Notes: a model not told the origin generated them from the letters alone. Shown: positions 25,073-34,525, counted from the stretch's first letter. The stretch is DNA of 64,000 bases from RGIG2945 sp045540355 (GCA_045540355.1 JAZQHB010000097.1:118750-182749); one strand, 5' to 3'. Made by a program: numbers and translations.

Positions 25073-25294
25073 AAATCGTCCCATCTTTCTTCAATTAGGT
25101 ACCTTTGTGGCACGAAAGTTTATTTTCATCTTAACCAACCTTTTCTGAATGCAGAATGTAGAATTCAGAGTGCAGAATGAAGGGTGGACTCCGTCCACAC
25201 CTATTATAAAAATGTACAATTTACACTCATTAAATTCGGGTGAGGGCTTTGCCCTCCCGACATTCTGCATTTTGCATTTTGCATTCTGCATTAA
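25073..25294. repeat. Element II plus full element I between mnmE and mnmG
   Basis: Element II is at 25073-25125 on the minus strand and ends 3 bases before the mnmG ATG. A complete element I follows at 25147-25294: arm, hairpin GTGGAC/TCC/GTCCAC (25184-25198), AT-rich linker, hairpin GAGGGC/GCCCTC, opposing arm. Together they fill nearly the whole gap between the two genes. Confidence 0.85.
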
Positions 25295-25304
25295 ATTTAA
25301 TAAA

Positions 25305-26675
25305 CTATTTGCCGACACAAAATTGAGAAAAAATCTCATCAACAACAAGTGAATTTGCTTTCTCACCTGTCAGCTCAAGCAATGCTTCAACCGCTGCTTC
25401 TGCACAGACATTTACGGCATCCATTGTCATTCCTATGTTAATTGCATCAAGTCCTTCGTCTACAAACCTGAGTGCATTTTCGCAACACACTCTCTGCCTT
25501 TCGGTCGATAGCATTGCGAGGGAAGTATCAATTTTATCCGTTCCGAGGAGTGACTCAACCGCTTGTGACAATTCTTCACAGCCTGCGGAATTCTTTGCCG
25601 ACATTTCAATTATCAGATTGCATGATTTCTTTATATAATCATCATCGAGCTTTCTGTCAAGGTCGGTTTTATTTATAATTGCTATGGTCTGCTTGTCCTT
25701 GCATTTTTCTAATATAGAATAATCTTCATCGGACAATTCATCTGATGCATCGAATACCGCAAAGACTAAATCTGCTTGTCTTAATTTTGTTTCTGCTAAT
25801 TCAACACCGATGGTTTCGACCGCATCATCTGATGAATGAATACCTGCGGTGTCTGCGAGCCTTAAGACAAGACCGCCCAGGCGAACTGTTTCTTCAACAA
25901 CATCTCTCGTTGTACCCGCAATGGGTGTAACGATTGAACGCTGATGACCTGACAAAAGATTCATAAGCGTTGATTTGCCGACATTCGGCTTGCCGACGAT
26001 TGCAGTATTAACGCCCTCGATAACTGCACGACCTGCATCATAGTCATTTAAGAGTTTTGTGATTTTATTTTTAACAAAATTAAAAGTTTCCTTTAAAGCC
26101 GGGTATTCGATTTCGGGGATTTCCTCGTCGGGATAATCAACCCAAGCCGACATATTTGCACAAGCAGAAATCAGCTTATCTGCCGCTTCGTGAATATCTC
26201 TGCTTAATGCACCGTCGAGTGCGGTAACTGCGGCATTGGCGGCTTGCTCCCCGTTTGCGGAGATTATATTCATAACGGCTTCTGCTTTTGATAAATCTAT
26301 TCTGCCGTTTAAGAATGCCCGCTTTGTAAATTCACCAGCTTCTGCAGGGCTTGCACCGTTTTTGAGTACTGTCCTCAAGACCATCTGCGTGACAAAAAGA
26401 CCGCCGTGGCATGAGATTTCGACAACATCTTCGCCTGTATAGCTTCTTGGTGCTTTGAATACAAGTGCGATAGCTTCATCTATGACTTTTTCGCCGTCAT
26501 ACACTTTTCCGTAAGCAGCCGAATAACCCGAAAGCGCCGAAAGGGATTTTCCGCTTTTCGCTTTAAAAACCCTATCGGCAACAGTTACGGCTTGATCGCC
26601 TGATATTCTTATTATTCCGATACCGCCGGCACTCATGGGAGTGGCAACGGCGGCAATAGTTTTGTTATTATTCAT
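25305..26675 (-). CDS. mnmE: tRNA modification GTPase MnmE
   Basis: A 456-residue potassium-activated GTPase that pairs with MnmG. The N-terminal folate-binding TrmE domain is followed by the inserted G domain, with GKPNVGKST, DTAGIH and NKTD, and the C-terminal CVGK ends with the conserved cysteine motif. The start is taken at 26675, where the ATG overlaps the glyA stop by 8 bp; the Shine-Dalgarno is weak, so coupling to glyA is likely. Unusually, 235 bp of repeat DNA separates it from mnmG. Confidence 0.96.
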   Translation of the reverse strand: MNNNKTIAAVATPMSAGGIGIIRISGDQAVTVADRVFKAKSGKSLSALSGYSAAYGKVYDGEKVIDEAIALVFKAPRSYTGEDVVEISCHGGLFVTQMVLRTVLKNGASPAEAGEFTKRAFLNGRIDLSKAEAVMNIISANGEQAANAAVTALDGALSRDIHEAADKLISACANMSAWVDYPDEEIPEIEYPALKETFNFVKNKITKLLNDYDAGRAVIEGVNTAIVGKPNVGKSTLMNLLSGHQRSIVTPIAGTTRDVVEETVRLGGLVLRLADTAGIHSSDDAVETIGVELAETKLRQADLVFAVFDASDELSDEDYSILEKCKDKQTIAIINKTDLDRKLDDDYIKKSCNLIIEMSAKNSAGCEELSQAVESLLGTDKIDTSLAMLSTERQRVCCENALRFVDEGLDAINIGMTMDAVNVCAEAAVEALLELTGEKANSLVVDEIFSQFCVGK

Positions 26676-27918
26676 AAATCGGATGATTCTTGCAGATTTC
26701 TTCAACGCCTGCTCTGATCATATCAGCACTGTTTTCAAAGTCAGTAGCTGTGAGATAGATATACTCAGCGATTTTTTCCATATCTTCAGCAGTAAAGCCT
26801 CTTGAGGTTACCGCAGCAGTACCAAGTCTTACACCGCTTGTAACGAACGGTTTTTCGGGGTCGTTGGGGATAGCATTCTTGTTAGCTGTGATATAAACTT
26901 CATCAAGTCTCTTTTCAAGCTCTTTACCTGTGATGCCGAGTGAACGAAGGTCAACGAGCATGAGGTGGTTATCAGTACCGCCTGAAACAAGATTGATGCC
27001 TCTCTTTGTAAGACCGTCAGCGAGAGCCTTTGAGTTGATAAGAATCTGCTTCTGATATTCTTTGAATTCGGGCGTCAAAGCTTCACCGAGGCAAACTGCC
27101 TTTGCAGCGATAACATGCATAAGCGGACCGCCCTGGTTGCCGGGGAAGATAGCCTTATTGATAGCTGCACCGAACTCTTCCTTGCAGAGGATAAGACCGC
27201 CTCTGGGACCTCTCAATGTCTTATGAGTTGTAGTTGTAACAACATCAGCATAGGGAACGGGTGACGGGTGAAGTCCTGCAGCAACAAGACCTGCGATATG
27301 AGCCATATCGACCATATAGTAAGCACCGACTTTTTTAGCAATCTCGCCGATTCTTTCGAAGTCGATGATTCTCGGATAAGCAGATGCACCTGCAACGATG
27401 AGCTTGGGCTGATGCTCAACAGCCAATCTTTCGATTTCATCATAATCCAAAACGCCGTTATCGTTTACGCCGTAAGCTACGAAGTTATAGAGCTTACCTG
27501 AAGCGTTAACGGGTGAACCGTGAGTAAGGTGACCGCCGTGAGCAAGGTTAAGACCTAAAACTGTATCACCGACATTGATAAGTGCGGAGTATGCTGCCAT
27601 GTTAGCCTGAGCACCTGAGTGAGGCTGAACATTGGCACAGTCAGCACCGAAAAGCTTACAAGCTCTTTCGATAGCTAAATTTTCAACGATATCAACACAT
27701 TCACAACCGCCGTAGTATCTCTTACCGGGATAACCTTCAGCATATTTGTTTGTAAGAACGCTGCCCATTGCTGCCATAACAGCAGGGGAAACGATGTTTT
27801 CTGATGCAATAAGCTCAATGTTTCTTCTCTGACGAATAAGCTCCTTATTCATAGCTTCGCCGACTTCGGGGTCGACATTAGTGACAAAACCGATAGTGTC
27901 AAGCATTTTTCCTAACAT
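26668..27918 (-). CDS. glyA: Serine hydroxymethyltransferase
   Basis: A 416-residue PLP enzyme that interconverts serine and glycine with tetrahydrofolate. The PLP-lysine motif TTTTHKTLRGPRGG and the N-terminal RQRRNIELIASEN are intact, and the length is typical. ATG 27918 is chosen from two close ATGs because GGAAGG is spaced correctly. It is the first gene of the glyA-mnmE-mnmG-rsmG run. The spacer to the divergent oxidoreductase carries the promoters. Confidence 0.97.
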   Translation of the reverse strand: MLGKMLDTIGFVTNVDPEVGEAMNKELIRQRRNIELIASENIVSPAVMAAMGSVLTNKYAEGYPGKRYYGGCECVDIVENLAIERACKLFGADCANVQPHSGAQANMAAYSALINVGDTVLGLNLAHGGHLTHGSPVNASGKLYNFVAYGVNDNGVLDYDEIERLAVEHQPKLIVAGASAYPRIIDFERIGEIAKKVGAYYMVDMAHIAGLVAAGLHPSPVPYADVVTTTTHKTLRGPRGGLILCKEEFGAAINKAIFPGNQGGPLMHVIAAKAVCLGEALTPEFKEYQKQILINSKALADGLTKRGINLVSGGTDNHLMLVDLRSLGITGKELEKRLDEVYITANKNAIPNDPEKPFVTSGVRLGTAAVTSRGFTAEDMEKIAEYIYLTATDFENSADMIRAGVEEICKNHPIYE

Positions 27919-28032
27919 TTTTATCATCCTTCCGATAGAATAAATTTAATCCTAACAATTATACTGTTTTTTTGTCGATATGTCAATGCAATGTTTTCAC
28001 TAACAAAATTGAGTAAAATCTTTGTTAAAAGA

Positions 28033-28061
28033 TTGACTTTTCACAAAATTTACGATATTAT
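28033..28061 (+). promoter_or_regulatory. Promoter of the oxidoreductase-glyQS run
   Basis: TTGACT (28033-28038), a 17-bp spacer and TATTAT (28056-28061), about 45 bp before the start codon. It is one of the best matches to the sigma-A consensus in the window. Confidence 0.7.
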
Positions 28062-28105
28062 TGTATAGTCTATAATTGTATACTCACGGAAAAGAGGTTT
28101 TGATT

Positions 28106-29182
28106 ATGAGTAAATTAAGAGTTGCTATCATCGGCACAGGCGGAATAAGCCGTGAGCACATGCAGGGTTATCTTGCATTACCCGAAGATGTAGAGGTTGT
28201 AGGTCTTTGCGATATCGACGAAGAAAAAGTCTATGCTTACGCAAAGAAATACGGTGTTGACGAAAAATGTGTTTATACCGATTACAACAAAATGCTCGCA
28301 GAAGTCAAGCCTGACGCAGTCAGCGTATGTACTTGGAACGCAGAGCATAAGCCGGCAACCATCGCAGCACTTGAAGCAGGTGCAAATGTACTTTGCGAAA
28401 AGCCGATGGCAATGAATGCAAAAGAAGCAATGGAAATGGAAGCTGTTGCTGAAAAAACCGGCAAGCTTTTAATGGTTGGTTTTGTAAGACGCTTCGGTAA
28501 TGATGCGGAAGTACTTACAGACTTCATCAGTAACGGTACTTTAGGTGACCTCTATTATGCAAAAGCTACATACCTCCGTCGTAACGGTTGGCCGGGCGGC
28601 TGGTTTGGTGATAAAGCATATTCAGGCGGCGGACCTGTTATCGACCTCGGCGTTCATGTTATGGACTTAGTCCGTTATCTTGCAGGCAATCCGAAGCCGG
28701 TATCAGTAACTGCAGTAGCTTATGATAATCTCGGACCTAACAGAGCAAAAGGCGGCAGAGGTGCATGGACATCCTCTTCACATAAAAAGAAAGATTATAA
28801 ATACAATGTTGAAGACTTTGCATCAGCAATGATTAAATTTGATTCAGGTCTTACAATGGCTCTTGAAGCAAGCTTCAACCTCAACATCAAAAACGATGTC
28901 GGAAACATTGAGCTTTTCGGTACAAAGGGCGGTGCTTCAGTTTCTCCCGAAGTTGAGATTTATACAGACTTGGACGGTCGCTTTGTTGATGTTACACCTT
29001 ACGGCAACACAGCTTTGAGCTTTGACGGTCTTTTCGCAAGAGAAATCGCACACTTTGTTGACTGTGCAAAGAACGGCACACCCTGCAGAGTTTCTCCCGC
29101 AGACGGCGTGGTTCTTATGAAGATGATCGATGCTATTTACGAATCAGCAGCTTGCGGTCATGAAGTAGAAATCAAATACTAA
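28106..29182 (+). CDS. Gfo/Idh/MocA-family oxidoreductase
   Basis: A 358-residue NAD(P)-dependent sugar or inositol dehydrogenase-like protein. The N-terminal dinucleotide site is VAIIGTGGISREHM, the EKP motif is in VLCEKPMAMNA, and GPVIDLGVHVMDLVRYL is in the C-terminal sheet domain. The substrate is probably a carbohydrate derivative but cannot be named. AAAGAGG precedes ATG 28106. glyQS follows after 19 bp, and a TIM-barrel isomerase lies further downstream, a common partner in inositol or sugar catabolism. Confidence 0.9.
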   Translation: MSKLRVAIIGTGGISREHMQGYLALPEDVEVVGLCDIDEEKVYAYAKKYGVDEKCVYTDYNKMLAEVKPDAVSVCTWNAEHKPATIAALEAGANVLCEKPMAMNAKEAMEMEAVAEKTGKLLMVGFVRRFGNDAEVLTDFISNGTLGDLYYAKATYLRRNGWPGGWFGDKAYSGGGPVIDLGVHVMDLVRYLAGNPKPVSVTAVAYDNLGPNRAKGGRGAWTSSSHKKKDYKYNVEDFASAMIKFDSGLTMALEASFNLNIKNDVGNIELFGTKGGASVSPEVEIYTDLDGRFVDVTPYGNTALSFDGLFAREIAHFVDCAKNGTPCRVSPADGVVLMKMIDAIYESAACGHEVEIKY

Positions 29183-29201
29183 TTTATAAAGGAATTTATT
29201 T

Positions 29202-30581
29202 ATGCTTAATACAGAAAAAACTATGGAAAAAATCGTTGCTCTCTGCAAAGGCAGAGGCTTCGTATATGCAGGCAGTGAAATCTACGGCGGACTTTCAAAC
29301 TCATGGGACTACGGCCCCTTGGGTGTTGAGTTTAAAAACAATGTCAAGGCTGCATGGTGGCAGAAATTCGTTCGTGAAAATCCTTACAATGTAGGTCTTG
29401 ATTCAGCTATTATTATGAATCCTCAGACATGGGTTGCATCAGGTCATGTCGGCGGTTTCTCTGACCCATTGATGGACTGCAGAGAATGTAAAACCCGTCA
29501 CCGTGCGGACAAGCTTATCGAGGATACAGGTGTTAACCCCGCAGGCTGGAGCTTTGAAGAAATGTCAAAGTACATCGAGGAAAACAACATCGTTTGTCCC
29601 AATTGCGGTAAGCAGGATTTCACGGATATCCGTAAGTTCAACCTCATGTTCAAAACTTATCAGGGCGTTACGGAAGACGCAAAGAATGAGCTCTATCTCC
29701 GTCCGGAAACTGCACAGGGTATCTTTGTAAACTTCCTCAATGTTCAAAGAACAACCAGAAGAAAGGTTCCCTTCGGTGTTTGTCAGATCGGTAAGTCATT
29801 CCGTAATGAAATCACACCCGGTAACTTCATCTTCAGAACAAGAGAATTCGAGCAGATGGAGCTTGAATTTTTCTGCAAGCCCGGTACAGAGCTTGAATGG
29901 TTTGCATATTGGAAAGATTATTGCCACAAGTGGTTATTAAGCCTCGGTGTTCGTGAAGAAAATCTCCGTCTTCGTGACCATGAGCAGGAAGAGCTTTCTC
30001 ACTATTCAAACGCAACAACAGACTTCGAATTCTTATTCCCGTTCGGTTGGGGCGAGCTCTGGGGTGTTGCTTCAAGAACTGACTTCGACCTCACACAGCA
30101 TCAGAATACTTCAAGCAAATCACTTGAGTATTTTGACCAGGTTACGGGCGAAAAATATTTACCGTTCGTTATCGAGCCGTCACTCGGTGCAGACAGAGTT
30201 GCTCTTGCATTCTTGTGCGATGCTTATGACGAAGAGGTTGTTGATGCAGAAAAAGGCGACACAAGAGTTGTACTTCGTCTTCACCCTGCACTTGCACCCG
30301 TTAAGGCTGCAATTCTTCCGCTTTCAAAGAAGCTTTCCGAAGATGCTATGAAGGTTTATAACAATCTTGCAAAGAAATTCAATGTTGAATTTGACGACGC
30401 AGGTTCAATCGGTAAAAGATATCGCAGACAGGACGAAATCGGTACACCTCTTTGCATCACATTTGACTTTGAATCTCTTGAAGATAACTGTGTAACAGTC
30501 CGTGACAGAGATACAATGGAGCAGGTAAGACTTCCGATTGACGAGCTTGAAAAATATATTCAGGATAAACTTGTATTTTAA
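29202..30581 (+). CDS. glyQS: Glycyl-tRNA synthetase (single-chain alpha2 type)
   Basis: A 459-residue class II synthetase that charges tRNA-Gly. The GGLSNSWDYGPLG start, the zinc-type CRECKTRHR and CPNCGKQ pairs, motif 2 (FGVCQIGKSFRNEITPG) and the C-terminal anticodon-binding domain are present. AAAGGA precedes ATG 29202. It sits between a dehydrogenase and a lipoprotein gene, an unusual setting, and the 19-bp upstream gap has no room for a T-box leader. Confidence 0.96.
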   Translation: MLNTEKTMEKIVALCKGRGFVYAGSEIYGGLSNSWDYGPLGVEFKNNVKAAWWQKFVRENPYNVGLDSAIIMNPQTWVASGHVGGFSDPLMDCRECKTRHRADKLIEDTGVNPAGWSFEEMSKYIEENNIVCPNCGKQDFTDIRKFNLMFKTYQGVTEDAKNELYLRPETAQGIFVNFLNVQRTTRRKVPFGVCQIGKSFRNEITPGNFIFRTREFEQMELEFFCKPGTELEWFAYWKDYCHKWLLSLGVREENLRLRDHEQEELSHYSNATTDFEFLFPFGWGELWGVASRTDFDLTQHQNTSSKSLEYFDQVTGEKYLPFVIEPSLGADRVALAFLCDAYDEEVVDAEKGDTRVVLRLHPALAPVKAAILPLSKKLSEDAMKVYNNLAKKFNVEFDDAGSIGKRYRRQDEIGTPLCITFDFESLEDNCVTVRDRDTMEQVRLPIDELEKYIQDKLVF

Positions 30582-30593
30582 GGAGAGAAAAAA

Positions 30594-31187
30594 ATGAAAA
30601 AAATTCTTGCAATTTTATTAGCATTGGCTATGGTCTTCTCTTTAGCAGCTTGTGGGTCAGATGATAACCTCACAACAAACAAAGTTCTGAAAGTTGCCGA
30701 CAAGCTTGAAGAAGGTAAAAAAGCTGACAACTCAGATTTCCAAGGCTATGCTTGTGAAGAAAATGAAAGTGTTTATAAGACCTACACTTATACTATTGAC
30801 GATAAAACAAGTGTTATCGTAACAACAGATAAGGAAACAGGCGAAACACTCGAGATGTATCTCTTCCGCGGCTCAAAATATATCAACCTTAAAGAGGGTA
30901 AGGAAGCAGTCAAGAAATTCCTTGATGAAGCAAATGCCGAGGATACAATCGAAACAAGCAAGGTTGACCCCAAAAAGAGAACAACAACCAAAAAATCAAC
31001 AACTACTACCACAACAACCACTCAGGCATATAAAGCACCCGCAACTTACAACACAACTGCGGCTTCAGGCACTACAGCACCGTCAACTACGGCACCAACC
31101 ACAACGGCTCCGACAACAACAGCTCCGAGCACAACCGCAGCAGCAGCAACGACGGCAGCTCCCGAAACAACAACAGCCGCACAGTAA
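30594..31187 (+). CDS. Thr-rich lipoprotein
   Basis: A 197-residue exported lipoprotein. The signal peptide MKKILAILLALAMVFSLAAC has its lipobox cysteine at residue 20. The middle region (about 25-120) is a small soluble domain not recognised. From about residue 124 the protein is low-complexity Thr/Ala/Pro (TTTT, TAPSTTAPTTT repeats), as in many Oscillospiraceae surface proteins where such tails are probably glycosylated spacers. AGGAG precedes the ATG by a few bases. It ends in a clear terminator. Confidence 0.85.
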   Translation: MKKILAILLALAMVFSLAACGSDDNLTTNKVLKVADKLEEGKKADNSDFQGYACEENESVYKTYTYTIDDKTSVIVTTDKETGETLEMYLFRGSKYINLKEGKEAVKKFLDEANAEDTIETSKVDPKKRTTTKKSTTTTTTTTQAYKAPATYNTTAASGTTAPSTTAPTTTAPTTTAPSTTAAAATTAAPETTTAAQ

Positions 31188-31196
31188 AATAACTTT

Positions 31197-31228
31197 GCCG
31201 AGTGTTATTTCGACACTCGGCACTTTTT
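31197..31228 (+). terminator. Terminator after the lipoprotein gene
   Basis: GCCGAGTG/CACTCGGC 8-bp stem with a 9-base loop followed by ACTTTTT. Confidence 0.8.
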
Positions 31229-31258
31229 CGTATAAACACTATAACGGAGGTAATTAAA

Positions 31259-32044
31259 ATGAAAATCGGCGCTTGCGGAAGCATATTCAAAGCTCCTGCG
31301 ATTAAAGAAGCAGGATTTGATTTTCTTGAAACTGCATTCTGGAAATTCGGCGAATCAATGACAGATGAAGAATATTCAAATCAGGCAAAAGAATTTGAAA
31401 AAATCGGTTTACCCGTTCAGTCATACAACTGCTTTTTCCCCAACGGAATGAAGATTTATGAAGACGGTGCTTTTGAAGCAATTAAAAAGCATATCGAAAT
31501 CGCATTCCCGAGAACATCTGCACTCGGCGGTAAAATTGCAGTTATCGGAAGCGGTGCTGCAAGAAATGTTGACGAGGGAATTGACAGAGATATTGCAAAT
31601 CAGAAGTTTCTTGATATCCTTTCACTCTGCGGAGAAACTGCCGATAAATACGGTATGAAAATTGCGATTGAACCTCTTAACTTTGACGAAACAAACTTTA
31701 TAAATACAGTAGGTCAGGGTGCAGACTTCGCAAGAAAATGCGGTAAATCAAACATCGGCGTTTTAGTTGACTTCTTCCACTTTGAGCTTGTTAACGAAAA
31801 GAAAGATGCACTCAATGAGGTAAAGGACATTCTTATTCATGCACATCTTTCAAACAGAACTCAAAACGAATCAAGACGCGTTCCCGAAGAAGCAGATCTC
31901 GAGGCATTAAAGGAATGGGCATCAATGCTCAAAGCCGCCGATTATAAAGGCGACATCGCAATCGAATGTGACTTCAGAGAAGATTACAGAGCAGATTTAA
32001 AAATTGCAAAAGAAATGTTAAACAAAACATTCTGGCAGAAATAA
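31259..32044 (+). CDS. Sugar phosphate isomerase/epimerase (AP endonuclease 2 fold)
   Basis: A 261-residue TIM-barrel protein of the xylose isomerase-like superfamily. IAIEPLNFDETNF carries the metal-binding Glu, and HAHLSNRTQNESRRVP and IAIECDF are typical later strands. Such enzymes isomerise or epimerise keto-sugars; the substrate is unknown, and the dehydrogenase upstream at 28106 could be a partner. CGGAGG precedes ATG 31259. It has its own terminators on both sides. Confidence 0.85.
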   Translation: MKIGACGSIFKAPAIKEAGFDFLETAFWKFGESMTDEEYSNQAKEFEKIGLPVQSYNCFFPNGMKIYEDGAFEAIKKHIEIAFPRTSALGGKIAVIGSGAARNVDEGIDRDIANQKFLDILSLCGETADKYGMKIAIEPLNFDETNFINTVGQGADFARKCGKSNIGVLVDFFHFELVNEKKDALNEVKDILIHAHLSNRTQNESRRVPEEADLEALKEWASMLKAADYKGDIAIECDFREDYRADLKIAKEMLNKTFWQK

Positions 32045-32049
32045 AATCT

Positions 32050-32082
32050 CCCGAGTATCAACCGATACTCGGGAATTTTTTA
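32050..32082 (+). terminator. Terminator after the TIM-barrel gene
   Basis: CCCGAGTATC/GATACTCGGG 10-bp stem, a 4-base loop and a T tract. Confidence 0.85.
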
Positions 32083-32103
32083 TTTTTTATACTCATCAAT
32101 TTC

Positions 32104-32128
32104 ATGTATCAGAGAACCGTTCCCTGAT
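32104..32128. repeat. REP-like hairpin, degenerate copy
   Basis: TATCAGAGAACCGTTCCCTGATA pairs at its ends and carries the AACCGT/ACGGTT core of the REP-like family seen at 48.9, 55.3 and 56.5 kb. Confidence 0.6.
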
Positions 32129-32143
32129 AGAATGTCCAATTTG

Positions 32144-32353
32144 TTATTGTTGGTCTTTGTTATTTTTCTTTTTATATCTGATAAATTCAATAATAAGAAT
32201 TGTTAAAACAATATAACCGAGGCACAGAGAAATAATATCAAGTATATCTGTTGTTTTGCTTAAAAAGAAAGCTATTGTTCTTAATACTATTAAGATTGCA
32301 TAAATCACAATTATTATCAATCGCCATTTTTTAGGACTTAAATTTGATTTCAT
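32144..32353 (-). CDS. Small two-helix membrane protein (69 aa)
   Basis: A 69-residue protein with a short basic start (MKSNLSPKKWR), two hydrophobic segments (LIIIVIYAILIVLRTIAFFL and IISLCLGYIVLTILIIEFI) and a charged Lys/Asn/Gln tail. No family is recognised. GGAGGG precedes ATG 32353, which supports it being real. It stands alone between repeats and terminators. Confidence 0.65.
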   Translation of the reverse strand: MKSNLSPKKWRLIIIVIYAILIVLRTIAFFLSKTTDILDIISLCLGYIVLTILIIEFIRYKKKNNKDQQ

Positions 32354-32514
32354 AAATTTGCCCTCCTATTCTTTTGTACCTCTCAATTTAATATTATCAT
32401 GAATTACTAATTTTGTTCAACTGATTTTATCTGCACTTTTGCATCTTCCAAATATTACACGCAAAAATCTTGAAAAACTCACACTTTTTTAAAAAATTCT
32501 TACAGAGAGCCATA

Positions 32515-32748
32515 GAACAAAGGTGGGACAATTTATATCTATCAGAGAACACCGCATGATTTTTAATCACACACAACAAATGAAAATGAAGCGACTTAAA
32601 TTACAATAGGTGTGGACAGCGTCCACCCTTCGTTTTACACTTTGCGTTTTGCACTTTGCACTTACAAAGCCGTCCCCTGATAGATGCGAAGTAACTTCAT
32701 TCACCAATGGTGTTGCCACCATTCATTCTGCATTCTGAATTCTGCATT
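32515..32748. repeat. Nested repeat fragments upstream of the jag terminator
   Basis: Element II's distal half (AACAAAGGTGGGACAATTTA) starts the stretch. A split REP-like hairpin follows: left half CTATCAGAGAAC at about 32539 and right half CCGTCCCCTGATAG at 32668-32681. The 120 bp between hold an element I half with hairpin GTGGAC/GTCCAC (32612-32626), so element I seems to have entered the REP copy. Another arm lies at 32722-32748. The preceding 32354-32514 contains no gene that I can see. Confidence 0.7.
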
Positions 32749-32750
32749 AA

Positions 32751-32778
32751 AAAAACAGCTCTTTCGAGCTGTTTTTTT
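32751..32778 (-). terminator. Terminator of the rpmH-jag transcript
   Basis: AAAAACAGCTC/GAGCTGTTTTT, an 11-bp stem with a 4-base loop, directly follows the jag stop codon. Poly-A/poly-T flanks suit both strands. Confidence 0.85.
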
Positions 32779-32779
32779 A

Positions 32780-33559
32780 TTAGAGTTCAATTTTTCCGTA
32801 GAGTGAGGAGCCTTCGAAATCGGAACGGCGTTCTCTCGGTTCTGCGGGTGTTGTGTTATTATTATTGTTGTTGTTAGGTTTTCTGTCATTTCTTCTTGAA
32901 GGTCTTAAGGGTTTAAAGCCTTCTTCAAGTTCAACAACAACTCTTCTTGAATCTCCCATACCAACTGAACGAGAGGTTACACCCTCGATTCCCTGGATAG
33001 TTGTATGGATAATTCTTCTTTCATAAGGATTCATCGGCTCGAGTGTTTCTCTTCTGCCGTACTTCTTAACCTTGTCAGCAATTTTCTTTGCAACATTCTG
33101 AAGTGTACCTTCTCTTTTTTCTCTGTAGGTACCTACATTTACGGAAACTCTCTTATAGTCATCTGAATTCTTGTTAACAACAAGTCTTAAAAGATACTGG
33201 ATTGAATCGAGTGTTTCACCGCGTCTGCCGACTACGATACCGTAGTTTTCGCCGCAATCGATTGAAAATCTTAAAACATCATCGTCTTCTTCCACATCAA
33301 TCTTACTGACTTCCATTCCGAGACCCTTGAGGATATCTTTTAAGTAATCAACTGCATAATCAAAATTGGGTTTTTCTTCGTACTCATAATAAGCTCTTAC
33401 TTTTGCGGGAGAACCGCCGAATAAGCCTAAAATCTTCTTTTCGGGAAGTTCAACAACTTCTGTAGTAACCTCAACATCTTCGGGTGCTGCAAGGTTAGCA
33501 ATCGCTGCTTCCTGTGCAGCTTCGATGGTATCAGCTGTACCGAACGCTTCTTTAATCAT
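32780..33559 (-). CDS. jag: RNA-binding protein Jag (KhpB)
   Basis: A 259-residue protein with Jag_N (about 1-55), a KH domain with GIVVGRRGETLDS at 107-119, and an R3H domain (NPYERRIIH at 177-185). It binds RNA and, with KhpA, affects cell elongation and division in Firmicutes. A run of seven Asn (229-235) lies in the disordered C-terminal tail. It is downstream of yidC with a 15-bp gap, the standard order. The tail repeat is low complexity and may vary between strains. Confidence 0.95.
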   Translation of the reverse strand: MIKEAFGTADTIEAAQEAAIANLAAPEDVEVTTEVVELPEKKILGLFGGSPAKVRAYYEYEEKPNFDYAVDYLKDILKGLGMEVSKIDVEEDDDVLRFSIDCGENYGIVVGRRGETLDSIQYLLRLVVNKNSDDYKRVSVNVGTYREKREGTLQNVAKKIADKVKKYGRRETLEPMNPYERRIIHTTIQGIEGVTSRSVGMGDSRRVVVELEEGFKPLRPSRRNDRKPNNNNNNNTTPAEPRERRSDFEGSSLYGKIEL

Positions 33560-33574
33560 TTTTTCACCTGCTTT

Positions 33575-34525
33575 TTAATCTTCGTTTGAATTTTTGGAAA
33601 TGTACTTCAAGTTTTCTTCATAACTCCTTCTTCTGATGGTTTCTTCTACCATCTGCTTAGCAATAAGCTTTCTGGGGCTGAAGATATTATAAAGAACTAC
33701 CGTCTGAACAAATGAAATAATATTTGACATTATCCAATAAACACCAACACCTGCGGGGAACATGAAAGTGAATGCCAATGACATAATGGGTGTTGAAAGT
33801 GCCATACAACCCATCGAAGCACCGCCCTGCATTCCGGGGTTATTACGCTTCTGTTTCATCATTGTATAGAGAGCTGATGCCAAGGATGTAAGTCCTGCCA
33901 AAATCGGAATTAACCATAAAATGTTGAATTCCTTGAATTGCGGTGTTTCAGCAAGATTGATGCCGAAAATCTGGAATTTATCCGCAAATTCTTTGATAGA
34001 ATCAAACATACCGTCTGTAAGACCTTTTGTATCTGCGAGCTTGTCTATATGTTCAAGAATGTTAATTTGTATCTGACGGTTACCTTCTTTAATGCTCGGG
34101 TCAATTTTCAAAACAGCTTGTTTAAGATTCTCTATAACAGATGCGGGAATTTTCAGAATACTCGTAAGAGGTGTATACATAACTTCCCAAAGACCAATCA
34201 TAATAGGCAACTGAATCAATAACGGCAAACAACCTGAAGACATCTGATTGTAACCCTCTCTCTGGTAGAGAGCAGCGGTTTCTGCCTGAATCTTCTGCTG
34301 ATTACCTGCATAAGTATTCTGAATTTTCTTGACCTTGGGCTGAAGTCTTACCTGCTTTGCGGTTGATTTCTGCTGAGTAATCGCAGAAGGGAAAAGTATT
34401 AACTTAACGAGCACGGTAAGTACAAAAAGTGAAAGCAGATAACTTTCAGTAAAATTGAATATTAAAGACAATACAAAACCAAAAGGTACTGCAAGTATCT
34501 CTCTGAATCCCATTTTAAGTGTCAA
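33575..34525 (-). CDS. yidC: Membrane protein insertase YidC/Oxa1
   Basis: A 316-residue insertase with five membrane segments; it places proteins in the membrane alone or with SecYEG. SGCLPLLIQLPIMIGLWEVMY is typical, with the conserved Arg nearby in the QVRLQPKVKKI region. The start is TTG 34525: GGAGG lies eight bases upstream and TTGA overlaps the yidD stop by 4 bp. The next ATG is too far from the ribosome site. There is no lipobox, unlike Bacillus SpoIIIJ. Confidence 0.95.
   Translation of the reverse strand: MTLKMGFREILAVPFGFVLSLIFNFTESYLLSLFVLTVLVKLILFPSAITQQKSTAKQVRLQPKVKKIQNTYAGNQQKIQAETAALYQREGYNQMSSGCLPLLIQLPIMIGLWEVMYTPLTSILKIPASVIENLKQAVLKIDPSIKEGNRQIQINILEHIDKLADTKGLTDGMFDSIKEFADKFQIFGINLAETPQFKEFNILWLIPILAGLTSLASALYTMMKQKRNNPGMQGGASMGCMALSTPIMSLAFTFMFPAGVGVYWIMSNIISFVQTVVLYNIFSPRKLIAKQMVEETIRRRSYEENLKYISKNSNED

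Noticed and set aside
25070..25366. ORFs in the mnmE-mnmG gap
   Set aside because: The two opposed ORFs are translations of element I and the end of mnmE; they lack ribosome sites and known domains.
18183..29201. T-box control of serS or glyQS
   Set aside because: The upstream gaps are about 20 bp each, too short for a T-box leader.
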